64,000 nucleotides of DNA from NCBI GenBank assembly GCA_020636405.1, contig JACJXW010000010.1:1-64000 (forward strand), in the 5' to 3' direction. Below, piece after piece: positions 56,411 through 64,000 of this stretch (positions are counted from its first letter, which is position 1; every line of letters starts with the position of its first letter). A model generated the notes under the pieces. That model was not told the DNA's origin and made no database searches. It saw only the letters and a program-made list of their open reading frames with translations. The DNA is from Lewinellaceae bacterium. Its GTDB lineage: Bacteria; Bacteroidota; Bacteroidia; Chitinophagales; Saprospiraceae. The translations under genes and the position numbers were made by a program.

Positions 56411-56474
56411 TTCGTGTATTCGTGTATTCGTGTATTCGTGCATTCGTGTATTCGTGCATTCGTGTATTCGTGAG
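56411..56474. repeat. Tandem octamer repeat between zwf and pgl
   Basis: Eight consecutive 8-bp units of the TTCGTGTA type (variants TTCGTGCA, and TTCGTGAG at the end) fill the space after the zwf stop. Slippage would change the zwf-pgl distance. Confidence 0.85.
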
Positions 56475-56502
56475 GGTACTCCGTCTTAATTAAAAAAACA
56501 TC

Positions 56503-57222
56503 ATGCCTACAGAGATCCACATTGCCGGGACGGCGGAACAGGTAGCGGAAGATTTCGCCCAATACTTTGCCGATTGGGTAGAAAAGAAGCCGCTTGTGAC
56601 GGTTGCCCTCTCCGGAGGGAGTACGCCCAAAGTGCTCTTCCGCCTGTGGGCGGAACGGTACCGCGGCCGCATCGACTGGACGAAGGTCCACTTCTTTTGG
56701 GGGGATGAGCGTTGTGTTCCGCCCGATGACGAAGAGAGTAATTTCAAAATGGCCAACGGCCTGTTCTTATCACGAGTGGACATCCCGGAGGGAAATATCC
56801 ACCGCATTCGGGGAGAGGAGGAGCCGGAAGCAGAAGCAAAACGTTATGCCAAAGAGATAACTCAATTCGTGCCTTCCCGCAACGGCCTGCCTGCCTTTGA
56901 TATGATCTTGCTGGGCATGGGAGACGACGGGCATACGGCTTCCATATTCCCCCACCAGATGGAATTGCTGACTGCGGAGGCCCTATGCGCGGTGGCTACT
57001 CACCCGGAGAGCGGCCAAAAGCGGGCCACACTGACGGGCAAGGTGATCAATAATGCCAAAGAAGTAGTTTTCCTGGTAACCGGTAAAGGCAAGGCCGAGA
57101 AGCTCGAGGAGATCATAGAAGCGAAAGATGGCAGCGGAAAGTATCCGGCAGCCCATATAGAGCCAACCCATGGCGAACTACACTGGTTCGTGGATGAAGC
57201 CGCGGCGGGAAGGCTGAAGTGA
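56503..57222 (+). CDS. pgl: 6-phosphogluconolactonase
   Basis: Pgl hydrolyses 6-phosphogluconolactone to 6-phosphogluconate. The 239-residue NagB-fold enzyme has VALSGGSTPKVLFRLWAERY, VHFFWGDERCVPPDDEESNF and ILLGMGDDGHTASIFPH, with THGELHWFVDEAAA near the C terminus. It is of the DevB/SOL type. It lies downstream of zwf in the same direction, separated by the octamer repeat. Confidence 0.95.
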   Translation: MPTEIHIAGTAEQVAEDFAQYFADWVEKKPLVTVALSGGSTPKVLFRLWAERYRGRIDWTKVHFFWGDERCVPPDDEESNFKMANGLFLSRVDIPEGNIHRIRGEEEPEAEAKRYAKEITQFVPSRNGLPAFDMILLGMGDDGHTASIFPHQMELLTAEALCAVATHPESGQKRATLTGKVINNAKEVVFLVTGKGKAEKLEEIIEAKDGSGKYPAAHIEPTHGELHWFVDEAAAGRLK

Positions 57223-57271
57223 GCAGGATACAATTACCTGGACTGAAATGGATAGCCCTACATAGAGATGA

Positions 57272-57316
57272 GGAAATGCAGTCCGGTCCTGAGCCTGGCG
57301 TTTCCACTGCATTTCC
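57272..57316. repeat. Inverted repeat after pgl
   Basis: GGAAATGCAGT (57272-57282) and ACTGCATTTCC (57306-57316) are perfect 11-bp arms. GTGCGGGC near 57325 and GCCCGCAC near 57373 form a second inverted pair. The 213-bp gap up to 57436 has no gene. It may end transcription of the convergent pgl gene and 54-aa protein gene. Confidence 0.5.
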
Positions 57317-57435
57317 ATCCTGGCGTGCGGGCACGCTGAAGTTCCTGTAGAACGCAGGCGTAACGGTTGTCAGCCCGCACGTCACTGCGCATTTCCACGC
57401 ATTTCGCTATTTGCGTCCAGGTATTTGAATCTTCT

Positions 57436-57600
57436 CTACATCGAATCCAGGGCTTTGACCAGGTAAGTAAGCATGAATGGCATGGGCACCCAGAACCATT
57501 CATCAGCGAACATCAACATGAGCACGAAGAGGACGAAGAATACCAGGAACAGTATCCAGTCCATGGCTTTAGAACTTTTGCTAGTATTGGTTGTCTCCAT
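57436..57600 (-). CDS. Small single-helix membrane protein (54 aa)
   Basis: A short frame reads METTNTSKSSKAMDWILFLV, a hydrophobic helix continuing FFVLFVLMLMF, then ADEWFWVPMPFMLTYLVKAL and DSM. It has a polar N-terminal tail and one strong membrane helix, with an aromatic amphipathic stretch after it. The function is unknown; the clean composition favours a real gene. Confidence 0.6.
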   Translation of the reverse strand: METTNTSKSSKAMDWILFLVFFVLFVLMLMFADEWFWVPMPFMLTYLVKALDSM

Positions 57601-57694
57601 TGTCTTTTAATTTGGCGCAAAACTAATAAAAAGGCCAGGTATTGAAAAGCCGGGCTCCATTCAATGTCTGTTCCGGCTCAAAAAATGACAAATC

Positions 57695-58438
57695 ATGGCA
57701 AAAAAAGTGGTTATCATCACCGGCGGCGGCCAGGGTATTGGCAAGGTTACCGCCGGCCACCTGGCAGCGGAGGGCTGGCAGGTAGCGATCCTGGAAACTG
57801 ATACCGAAGCGGGAAGGGAAACGGCCTCAGCAATTGCCGGCCTGCTGTTCCTGGCCTGTGATATTACGCAGGAGGCGGCAGTACAGGCCTCCGTTGAGGC
57901 CGTGATCGAGCGATACGGGAGGATAGACGCCCTGGTAAACAACGCCGGTTTCGGCATCAACAAACCCATTGCAGAACTCAGCCTACGGGAATGGAACCGG
58001 GTGATCGGCACCAACCTCACCGGCGCGTTCCTCTGCAGCAAATACTGTGCGCCTCACCTGAAGGAAAGCCGGGGCGCCATCGTCAACATTGCCTCCACCC
58101 GCGCTTACATGTCGGAGCCCCATACCGAGGCCTACTCCGCCTCCAAAGGAGGCCTCCTCGCCCTCACCCACGCCCTGGCCATGAGCCTGGGGCCGGAGGT
58201 GCGCGTGAACAGCATCAGCCCCGGCTGGATCGACGTGACCGGCCATCAGAAGAGTAGCCAGCGGAAGGACATCACCTGGAGCCGGGAAGACCATGAACAG
58301 CATCCCGTCGGGCGCATTGGCAGGCCGGAAGATATTGCCGGGATGGCAGCCTATCTGCTTTCCGACAAGGCCGGGTTCATCACCGGGCAGGATTTTGTGA
58401 TCGACGGGGGGATGACAAAGAAGATGATTTATGTTTAG
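57695..58438 (+). CDS. Short-chain dehydrogenase/reductase
   Basis: The 247-residue NAD(P)-dependent oxidoreductase has the cofactor motif TGGGQGIGKVT, LVNNAGFGINKP, the catalytic Ser in VNIASTRAYMSEPHTEAYSA and the YSASKGG Tyr-Lys pair, with NSISPGWIDVTG and the C-terminal GQDFVIDGGM. It is a classical SDR of the FabG-like group. The substrate cannot be told. Confidence 0.93.
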   Translation: MAKKVVIITGGGQGIGKVTAGHLAAEGWQVAILETDTEAGRETASAIAGLLFLACDITQEAAVQASVEAVIERYGRIDALVNNAGFGINKPIAELSLREWNRVIGTNLTGAFLCSKYCAPHLKESRGAIVNIASTRAYMSEPHTEAYSASKGGLLALTHALAMSLGPEVRVNSISPGWIDVTGHQKSSQRKDITWSREDHEQHPVGRIGRPEDIAGMAAYLLSDKAGFITGQDFVIDGGMTKKMIYV

Positions 58439-58638
58439 CGTGTGTTTTTATATTCCCTCTTGTCCTTACAGATTTGGAATTCAATTCCCAATCCGCAAAA
58501 TCATTATAGCCGAAAAGCCGCCCACATCCGCAGCTGGCGAAATATTCCGGATTTTTTTTTCTAATCCGGCCGTTTAGGGGAACGCTTCGGCAAATCAGCG
58601 GGTTATCAATTTCTCATCTTTTTCAAACGGCCCCGACA

Positions 58639-60432
58639 ATGAGCATGAAACCATCCATCTGGAACAACCCCTATCTATCCCTTCTCCGAACAGCCTGGAA
58701 GTACGCCCGGGATCAACGGCGGCGGTATTTGCTGATCTACGGCATGTTCCTTATCAGCAATCTTATCGTGGCCCTCTTCCCCATTCTCTGGGGCGTATTC
58801 ATCAATGAGATCCAGAAGCAGGGAATGAATATCCTGCGTTCGGCCTGGATCTATATGGGCGCATACGTACTGCTTCGTTTCCTCGACTGGGTGTTTCACG
58901 GCCCGGCGCGCATCCTGGAACGCAACCTGGCCTTCGACCTAAGCCGCAATTTTCTGCAGGAGCTCTATCACAAGGCCCTGCATTTGCCGGTCAAGTGGCA
59001 CCAGGACCACCACAGCGGAGCGACCATCAACCGCATCCGGAAAGCATACGAAGCGCTGAAGGACTTTTTCGACGCCGGCTTCATGTACCTGAAGACCTTC
59101 TCCAGTTTTGCCTTTTCCTTCGCCGCCATGATCTACTTTTCGCCCCTGTTCGGCGGTATTGCCGCCATTATGGGAGCGATCGTTATCTACGTGTTGCTGA
59201 AATTCGACAAACCCTTCATCGCCGCTTCCCGGGAAGTTAATGAGAAGGAGCACGTCGTTTCGTCCACACTGTTCGACAGCCTTTCCAACATCATCACCGT
59301 GATCACGCTTCGGCTGGAAAAGCGCATGGAGAAAGGCCTGTTCAGCCGTGTGATGGACATCCTTCCGCCCTTCCGGCGCAAGATCCTGGTCAACGAATGG
59401 AAATGGTTCACGATGGAAATGTGCGTGGGGTTGATCTACGGCGTCATCCTGGTAGGCTATGTCTATCAGAACTGGGTTCCGGGTGAGACCTTCCTGATCG
59501 GCACGCTGGTGACGCTGATGGCCTATGTGGAGCGCTTCACGGGCGTCTTCCACGGCATGGCCTGGCAGTATACGCAGATCGTACGGTACGATACGGATGT
59601 CAAAACTGCCCAGAACATCATTGACGCTTATGATAAGCATCACCTGACGGACACCGACAAGTCACTTCCGGCAGATTGGCGCCGGCTGGATATCCGGCAG
59701 CTCAACTTCGTCCACAATGAAGGAGAAGAATGGGTGGACAAACCCCAGGGGCTGCATCAGGTTAGCGTCCATTTGCAGCGGGGTAAGCGCGTTGCGCTGA
59801 TCGGCGAGAGCGGCAGCGGCAAAAGTACGCTGATGGCCATTTTGCGAGGCCTTTACCCGCCTGCTCCGGGCCTGCAGTTACGGGTGGACGGGCAGCCGGT
59901 GCCCGACATCAGCTATATTTCGGGCCAGGTGACGCTTTTCCCCCAGGAGCCGGAGATCTTTGAAAACACCATCGAATACAACATCACCCTGGGCCTGCCA
60001 TTCAGCCCGGAAGAAGTGAACAAGGTGTGCCAGGTGGCTCATTTTAATGGGGTGGCCGAGCAGCTGCCGAAAGGCATGCAATCCAGCATTAAGGAAAAAG
60101 GCGTCAACCTGTCCGGCGGGCAGCGGCAACGCCTGGCCCTGGCGCGAGGCATCCTCGCCGCCCGCGACAGCGATATCATTCTGATGGACGAGCCGACCAG
60201 CAGCGTTGACCCCAAGACAGAGTTGGAGATCTATCAGCGCCTTTTCGAGGAGTCTAGGGACAAAGCTATGGTATCGTCTCTGCACCGCTTGCATCTGCTC
60301 ACCCATTTCGACTACGTTTACATCCTGGATCAAGGCAGGGTAGTTGATGAAGGCACCTTTGAATACCTGCGTGCCAACAGCAGCATTTTTCAGGAGTTGT
60401 GGCGGCACCAGGAAGAGAGCGTAGCGGGATGA
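58639..60432 (+). CDS. ABC exporter (fused membrane and ATPase domains)
   Basis: The 597-residue half-transporter has an N-terminal membrane domain with about six helices (about 25-330) and a C-terminal ATPase: Walker A IGESGSGKST (about 395), Q-loop LFPQEPEIFE, signature NLSGGQRQRLALARG, Walker B IILMDEPTSSVDP and the H-loop SSLHRL. It would work as a homodimer exporting a lipid, drug or peptide. A 200-bp gap with a TCCGG-type inverted repeat separates it from the SDR gene. It looks monocistronic. Confidence 0.93.
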   Translation: MSMKPSIWNNPYLSLLRTAWKYARDQRRRYLLIYGMFLISNLIVALFPILWGVFINEIQKQGMNILRSAWIYMGAYVLLRFLDWVFHGPARILERNLAFDLSRNFLQELYHKALHLPVKWHQDHHSGATINRIRKAYEALKDFFDAGFMYLKTFSSFAFSFAAMIYFSPLFGGIAAIMGAIVIYVLLKFDKPFIAASREVNEKEHVVSSTLFDSLSNIITVITLRLEKRMEKGLFSRVMDILPPFRRKILVNEWKWFTMEMCVGLIYGVILVGYVYQNWVPGETFLIGTLVTLMAYVERFTGVFHGMAWQYTQIVRYDTDVKTAQNIIDAYDKHHLTDTDKSLPADWRRLDIRQLNFVHNEGEEWVDKPQGLHQVSVHLQRGKRVALIGESGSGKSTLMAILRGLYPPAPGLQLRVDGQPVPDISYISGQVTLFPQEPEIFENTIEYNITLGLPFSPEEVNKVCQVAHFNGVAEQLPKGMQSSIKEKGVNLSGGQRQRLALARGILAARDSDIILMDEPTSSVDPKTELEIYQRLFEESRDKAMVSSLHRLHLLTHFDYVYILDQGRVVDEGTFEYLRANSSIFQELWRHQEESVAG

Positions 60433-60532
60433 GCCGCCTGCGTACTGGCTTGGAATGGTAAATGCGGGTTGGGGCCGGGCGCCCTCTTCCGTTTTCCGCC
60501 TTCTCAAGCCCCCGGTTTCTGTCAAGGCATCC

Positions 60533-60546
60533 CTGATATATATCAC
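60533..60546. promoter_or_regulatory. FNR-like palindrome upstream of hemN
   Basis: CTGATATATATCAC fits the FNR/CRP-type pattern TTGATnnnnATCAA in its TGAT-N4-ATCA core and is a perfect 12-bp palindrome (60534-60545). It lies about 140 bp before the hemN ATG. Confidence 0.5.
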
Positions 60547-60631
60547 CCCTTTTGATGACCCATATCATTTCGGGCGGCGCCGATCTCCCCTACTTTTGAA
60601 GGGAAGAGCGATAGCGCGATCTCGCTTCTTC

Positions 60632-60639
60632 TATTTTTG
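60632..60639 (+). promoter_or_regulatory. -7 box of the hemN promoter
   Basis: TATTTTTG followed by TG matches TAnnTTTG 44 bp upstream of the hemN ATG. Confidence 0.5.
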
Positions 60640-60683
60640 TGTTGTAGATCATTTTTTCAGACACCTCACTAAAGCTATTGATC

Positions 60684-62036
60684 ATGCATACCGAACTGCT
60701 TGAAAAGTATAACGTTCCGGCTCCTCGTTACACCAGCTACCCAACCGTGCCTTACTGGGATGAAGAGTGCCCGTCGGAAGAAGCGTGGAAAAGCAGGGTT
60801 CTCCAGGCATTCGACCGTGGCAGGGAGGTCAGCTTGTACATTCACCTGCCTTATTGCGAAAATCTTTGTACTTACTGCGGCTGCAACAAGCGGATCACCA
60901 AGAAACACACAGTAGAATTACCCTATATTGAAAGTGTACTCAAAGAGTGGGCGCTCTATACCAACTTGCTGCCCAACAAGCCGATCCTTCGGGAGTTGCA
61001 CCTCGGGGGAGGTACGCCGACCTTTTTCTCACCCGAAAACCTGGAAAAGCTGATCAAAGGTATTCTCGAGAAAGTAGAGCTGGCCGAGGAATACGAGTTT
61101 GGCTTTGAGGCCCATCCCAACTCGACCACCCTCGAACATCTGACGACGCTCCGGAAACTTGGCTTCCGCCGCATCAGCATCGGCGTTCAGGATTTTGCAC
61201 CGGAGATCCTTGAGATCATCAACCGCCAACAGGATTTTGAAGATGTTCACCGGGTCACGCGGCAGGCCCGCCACCTCGGTTACACTTCCATCAACTACGA
61301 CCTGATCTTTGGCCTGCCGCTGCAGACCAAAGACCACATAAGGGAGACGATCCGGAAAGTAAAGCAGTTGCTGCCGGAGCGCATTGCCTTCTACAGCTAC
61401 GCTCACGTACCCTGGATCAAGCCCAGCCAACGGGCTTATTCAGAGGCGGACCTGCCGATGGGCAAGGACAAAAGAGCGTTGTATGACCTGGGGCGCGAAT
61501 TGTTACAGGAAGCAGGGTATACCGAGATCGGCATGGACCATTTCGCCCTGCCATCCGACAGCCTTTACAAGGCTATGCAGACCGGTTCGCTGCACCGCAA
61601 CTTCATGGGGTACACACCCTATTTTACCGAGCTGGCCATTGCACTGGGGGCTTCCTCCATCAGCGATTGCTGGAATGCCTTTGTACAGAACGAAAAGCAC
61701 ATCGAGGCGTATCAGGCGCTGGTCAACCAGGGCAAGTTCCCTTTCGTAAAAGGACACCTGCTCACTCAGGAAGACGAAGTACTGCGCGGCCATATCCTCA
61801 ATATCATGTGCCGCTATGAGACCATTTGGTACCTGCCCGAGTTCCAATGCGATGCCTTGTACGAAGGACTGGCACGTATGGAGCCGATGGAAGCCGACGG
61901 GGTGGTCCGGCGTTATCCTTTCCAACTCAAGGTACCGCCCAGAGGGCGCCCCTTTATTCGTAACATCTGCCTGGCACTGGATGCCCATTACTGGCGTAAA
62001 CAACCGGAAGGGCAGCTGTTCAGCCAGGTAGTTTAA
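60684..62036 (+). CDS. hemN: Oxygen-independent coproporphyrinogen III oxidase
   Basis: HemN makes protoporphyrinogen IX by radical-SAM decarboxylation without oxygen. The 450-residue enzyme has the cluster motif LPYCENLCTYCGCNKR (CxxxCxxC, plus one Cys), HLGGGTPTFF, FRRISIGVQDFAPEI, NYDLIFGLPLQTKDHIRETI and, near the C terminus, FVKGHLLTQEDEVLRGHIL. The N terminus reads MHTELLEKYNVPAPRYTSYP, which matches the N-terminal region of true HemN and separates it from HemW. The ATG at 60684 is used. The adjacent FNR-like site fits oxygen control. Confidence 0.95.
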   Translation: MHTELLEKYNVPAPRYTSYPTVPYWDEECPSEEAWKSRVLQAFDRGREVSLYIHLPYCENLCTYCGCNKRITKKHTVELPYIESVLKEWALYTNLLPNKPILRELHLGGGTPTFFSPENLEKLIKGILEKVELAEEYEFGFEAHPNSTTLEHLTTLRKLGFRRISIGVQDFAPEILEIINRQQDFEDVHRVTRQARHLGYTSINYDLIFGLPLQTKDHIRETIRKVKQLLPERIAFYSYAHVPWIKPSQRAYSEADLPMGKDKRALYDLGRELLQEAGYTEIGMDHFALPSDSLYKAMQTGSLHRNFMGYTPYFTELAIALGASSISDCWNAFVQNEKHIEAYQALVNQGKFPFVKGHLLTQEDEVLRGHILNIMCRYETIWYLPEFQCDALYEGLARMEPMEADGVVRRYPFQLKVPPRGRPFIRNICLALDAHYWRKQPEGQLFSQVV

Positions 62037-62046
62037 ATACTATTCT

Positions 62047-62451
62047 ATGGCAAAGCAAATAGGTATCTGGCTCGATTTCAAAGAAGCCTTTGTCATTGAG
62101 CTGAACAAGGGGGAGACTTCTGTGGTGTGCATTCCCTCCGAGGTGGAGGATTACCATGTCAAGGGAGGTTCCCGAACCAGGCAACCCTGGGGCCCGATGG
62201 ATAAAACTTCCGATACCAAATACCTCGGCCGCCGGGAAACCCAACTCAAACATTACTACAGCCGCATTATGGAAAAGGTAGGCGATGCGGATGAGCTGTT
62301 CGTCTTCGGGCCGGCAGAGGCCAAGAAGGGGCTGGAAAAGGCCATCGCATCAGAAAAAGCTTTCCAGCCCAGGCTGCTCAGTATGGAAACAGCCGACAGT
62401 ATGACCCAAAACCAGATGGTGGCCAGGGTCAGGGATTTTTTCCGGCAGTGA
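62047..62451 (+). CDS. Conserved small protein, eRF1/pelota-like C-terminal pattern (134 aa)
   Basis: The 134-residue cytosolic protein starts MAKQIGIWLDFKEAFVIELN. After a variable middle (YLGRRETQLKHYYSRIMEKV) comes ADELFVFGPAEAKKGLEKAI and then METADSMTQNQMVARVRDFF. The last part recalls the eRF1/pelota-like ribosome-associated fold; this resemblance is from memory and weak. It follows hemN by 10 bp, so it is in the same operon, and precedes hsp20. A role in stress at the ribosome is possible but not shown. Confidence 0.75.
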   Translation: MAKQIGIWLDFKEAFVIELNKGETSVVCIPSEVEDYHVKGGSRTRQPWGPMDKTSDTKYLGRRETQLKHYYSRIMEKVGDADELFVFGPAEAKKGLEKAIASEKAFQPRLLSMETADSMTQNQMVARVRDFFRQ

Positions 62452-62461
62452 TAAAAATCAA
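62448..62461. promoter_or_regulatory. FNR-like palindrome upstream of hsp20
   Basis: GTGATAAAAATCAA matches the FNR half-sites TTGAT-N4-ATCAA in nine of ten defined positions. It lies at the end of the preceding gene, about 97 bp before the hsp20 ATG. A near-match -7 box (GATCTTTG, 62495-62502) would place the site about 53 bp before transcription start. Confidence 0.5.
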
Positions 62462-62557
62462 TATCCGGAAATGACAAAGTGCAGTGCAAGGTAGGATCTT
62501 TGCCATTAAATTGATAGGTGTTGAAGTGTGTTTTCTTCAAACCAAAACAATCCAATT

Positions 62558-63001
62558 ATGTGGCGCGCAAAGATCAAGAATCGTGCCTTTGACCGGATGG
62601 GCGAAGAATATGCCAAGTTGATCGACCCCGACCACTTTCTGGGGCGTAGCGCTTTTGATATCCATTACAAGGATATGCCGCCGGTAAATATCATACATGA
62701 AGGCAAACTATTCGAAATGGAAGTCATGGTTCCTGGATTCAGGAAAGAAGAACTTGAAATTACCGTGAAGGACGATATACTGACGATACGCGGTGAGAAA
62801 TCTACCTCCAAAGGGGAAAAAAAGAGCAAGTATATCCTCGAAGAGTTTGACTTCGACTCCTTCGAGCGCAAGTTCAAACTGGCCCACGCCGTAGGGCATG
62901 AAAAGATTACGGCCAGATACGATAACGGCATCCTGCGATTGACTTTCGTTGACGTGCCCAAGGAAGAAGAAAAAGCTTACAAGAAAGTGGCAGTCGAATA
63001 G
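62558..63001 (+). CDS. Small heat-shock protein Hsp20/alpha-crystallin
   Basis: The 147-residue chaperone binds unfolded protein without ATP. The alpha-crystallin domain (about 40-140) reads FEMEVMVPGFRKEELEITVK, DDILTIRGEKST, FDSFERKFKLAHAVGHEKIT and ARYDNGILRLTFVDVPKEE, with the GxLxL motif GILRLTF. The ATG at 62558 (MWRAKIKNRAFDRMGEEYAK) is chosen over an upstream one. Position in the hemN/stress group and an upstream FNR-like site suggest low-oxygen or general stress expression. Confidence 0.94.
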   Translation: MWRAKIKNRAFDRMGEEYAKLIDPDHFLGRSAFDIHYKDMPPVNIIHEGKLFEMEVMVPGFRKEELEITVKDDILTIRGEKSTSKGEKKSKYILEEFDFDSFERKFKLAHAVGHEKITARYDNGILRLTFVDVPKEEEKAYKKVAVE

Positions 63002-63131
63002 GTAGCAATTGATTTCGGGCGCAAGGCAGCGGGACGAAAAGCCCGCAGGCGCCAGAAATGCTATATACATCCGTTTTACCCGGAGTGCAACTGGTTAGTA
63101 TGCATGGCCGGTAAAACCGATGGAAAAGCCG

Positions 63132-63178
63132 GTAAAAGCGCAAAAGAGGTTCACTCTGTTTGCGCTTTTACTTATTTA
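63132..63178 (+). terminator. Hairpin terminator between hsp20 and usp
   Basis: GTAAAAGCGCAAA (63132-63144) pairs with TTTGCGCTTTTAC (63159-63171), followed by TTATTTA. It can end the hsp20 transcript before the universal stress protein gene. Confidence 0.65.
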
Positions 63179-63237
63179 TAGCCTACATTCGTGCAAAGCA
63201 TATGCCTGGCGTATGCTGAGGAAAAAAACGGATACAC

Positions 63238-64000
63238 ATGCAATCATTCCGCCGAGTTATCGTAGCCCTGGACCTTTCTGCCGCCGACCAGTACATTCTC
63301 CGGTTTCTGGCCGCCAACGCGATGATGCTGGGCATCGAGAAAGTTTACTTCGTACACATCATGCCGGATTTTACGCTCCCCAAGCATGTAGATGTCGAGT
63401 TCCAGAAGCTTTTCGCTCCTGAATATCCTATTGATGAAAAGGTGCGGGACAAACTGGGTTTCGATATACAGGATGCCCTGGGAGAAGAAACAACAGTGGA
63501 ATATACCATTGAAGTGATCGAGGGCAAGCCCTATGAAAAACTGCTGCATTGGACAAGGGTCAAGGAAGCAGACCTGCTCATCGTTGGAAAAAAGGAAGTT
63601 AGTGAAGGCAGCGGTATTACTGCCCGCAGGGTAGCCCGAAACGCCAAATGCAACATCCTGTTCCTGCCGATGAACGGGGCGGGCGAGATCGAGCACATCG
63701 TCGTACCGATCGACTTTTCATTGCACTCCCTGCATGCCGTTCAGGCGGCCCTGAATTTCAAAAACCGCCTGTCCGATACCGCCATCCACGGCATCTATAT
63801 CGTAGACCTGCCTCCGGAAGATTACTACACCCGTTCGCGGCCGGGGACAGGCTATCGCGGTATCCTGATGGAATCTGCCCAAATTGCCTTCGACAGCTTC
63901 GTCAAAGACAATGGATTGTCCAGGGAGGAGCTCGAAATGAACTTCCTTGAAAACAAACAACACGATATTGCCGGCCACATCGAAGATTTTGCGCTGGAGC
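63238..64000 (+). CDS. Universal stress protein (tandem Usp, partial at right edge)
   Basis: The visible 254 residues start MQSFRRVIVALDLSAADQYI and continue VYFVHIMPDFTLPKHVDVEF, ADLLIVGKKEVSEGSGITAR and RVARNAKCNILFLPMNGAGE, the first Usp domain with an ATP-site-like G(x)9GS-related end. A second domain begins with IEHIVVPIDFSLHSLHAVQA. Thus it is a two-domain UspA-type protein, cut by the window. Its place after hemN, the 134-aa protein gene and hsp20 fits a stress or low-oxygen group. Confidence 0.9.
   Translation, partial: MQSFRRVIVALDLSAADQYILRFLAANAMMLGIEKVYFVHIMPDFTLPKHVDVEFQKLFAPEYPIDEKVRDKLGFDIQDALGEETTVEYTIEVIEGKPYEKLLHWTRVKEADLLIVGKKEVSEGSGITARRVARNAKCNILFLPMNGAGEIEHIVVPIDFSLHSLHAVQAALNFKNRLSDTAIHGIYIVDLPPEDYYTRSRPGTGYRGILMESAQIAFDSFVKDNGLSREELEMNFLENKQHDIAGHIEDFALE

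Noticed and set aside
56411..56474. CRISPR or attachment site
   Set aside because: It is a simple octamer repeat without spacers and without integrase nearby.

Overview
The window is chromosomal DNA of a Bacteroidota bacterium, most likely of the Saprospiraceae/Lewinella type (class Saprospiria). The support is direct. There is a giant secreted protein with SprB-type repeats and a C-terminal type IX secretion (T9SS) sorting domain, plus a second probable T9SS cargo. There is a carboxypeptidase-regulatory-domain beta-barrel receptor and a NagB deaminase fused to a PIG-L deacetylase. Several promoters carry the Bacteroidota -7 box TAnnTTTG. Coding density is high. I see no rRNA, tRNA, CRISPR array, prophage or transposase.

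Layout. 0-9 kb: smpB (cut by the left edge), a YbjQ-family protein, a dipeptidyl peptidase IV, a multiply frameshifted XRE/ScfR-type regulator and, divergent from it, a multiply frameshifted membrane MutS-like ATPase translationally coupled to a leucine-rich-repeat protein. 9-17.7 kb: 1-Cys peroxiredoxin, fdhD, an outer-membrane beta-barrel receptor, a DUF1028 protein, and a leftward cluster of nucleotidyltransferase, 56-aa membrane protein, ABC ATPase and ABC permease with a histidine-rich loop. 17.8-26.3 kb: ileS, an ATP-grasp enzyme, an SCP2-domain protein, a GT39-type membrane glycosyltransferase and an S9 peptidase. 26.5-32.5 kb: an orphan conserved protein, a kinase-RapZ fusion overlapping obg, the nagB/PIG-L fusion and adk. 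32.6-41.3 kb: an NlpC/P60 lipoprotein, an omega-amidase-like enzyme, rplY, prs, an NfeD-like membrane protein, a polyprenyl synthase, a secreted metallophosphoesterase and glyA. 41.6-46 kb: cytochrome P450, an AraC regulator and a large helical protein of unknown function. 46.2-52 kb: the 1906-aa adhesin-like protein behind a hairpin-rich leader. 52.7-57.2 kb: the oxidative pentose phosphate branch (gnd, rpiB, zwf, pgl). 57.4-64 kb: an SDR enzyme, an ABC exporter, and a probable low-oxygen/stress group (hemN, a small unknown protein, hsp20, a universal stress protein cut by the right edge) with two FNR-like palindromes.

Most noteworthy: (1) at least fifteen small indels, many in homopolymers, confined to about 3.7-6.3 kb, which point to a poorly polished assembly patch; (2) an exactly in-frame 468-bp cohesin-like module inserted into an Ig-like domain of the giant protein between near-identical 11-bp repeats; (3) two mutually exclusive hairpins just upstream of that gene, an attenuator-like arrangement; (4) a kinase-RapZ fusion beside obg and nagB/PIG-L, suggesting amino-sugar sensing; (5) a MutS-like ATPase coupled to an LRR protein with a BRCT-like segment; (6) two small dispersed repeat families, one a hairpin element at the 3' ends of genes; (7) the FNR-like sites. 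All functional statements are inferred from sequence reading; no database search was run.
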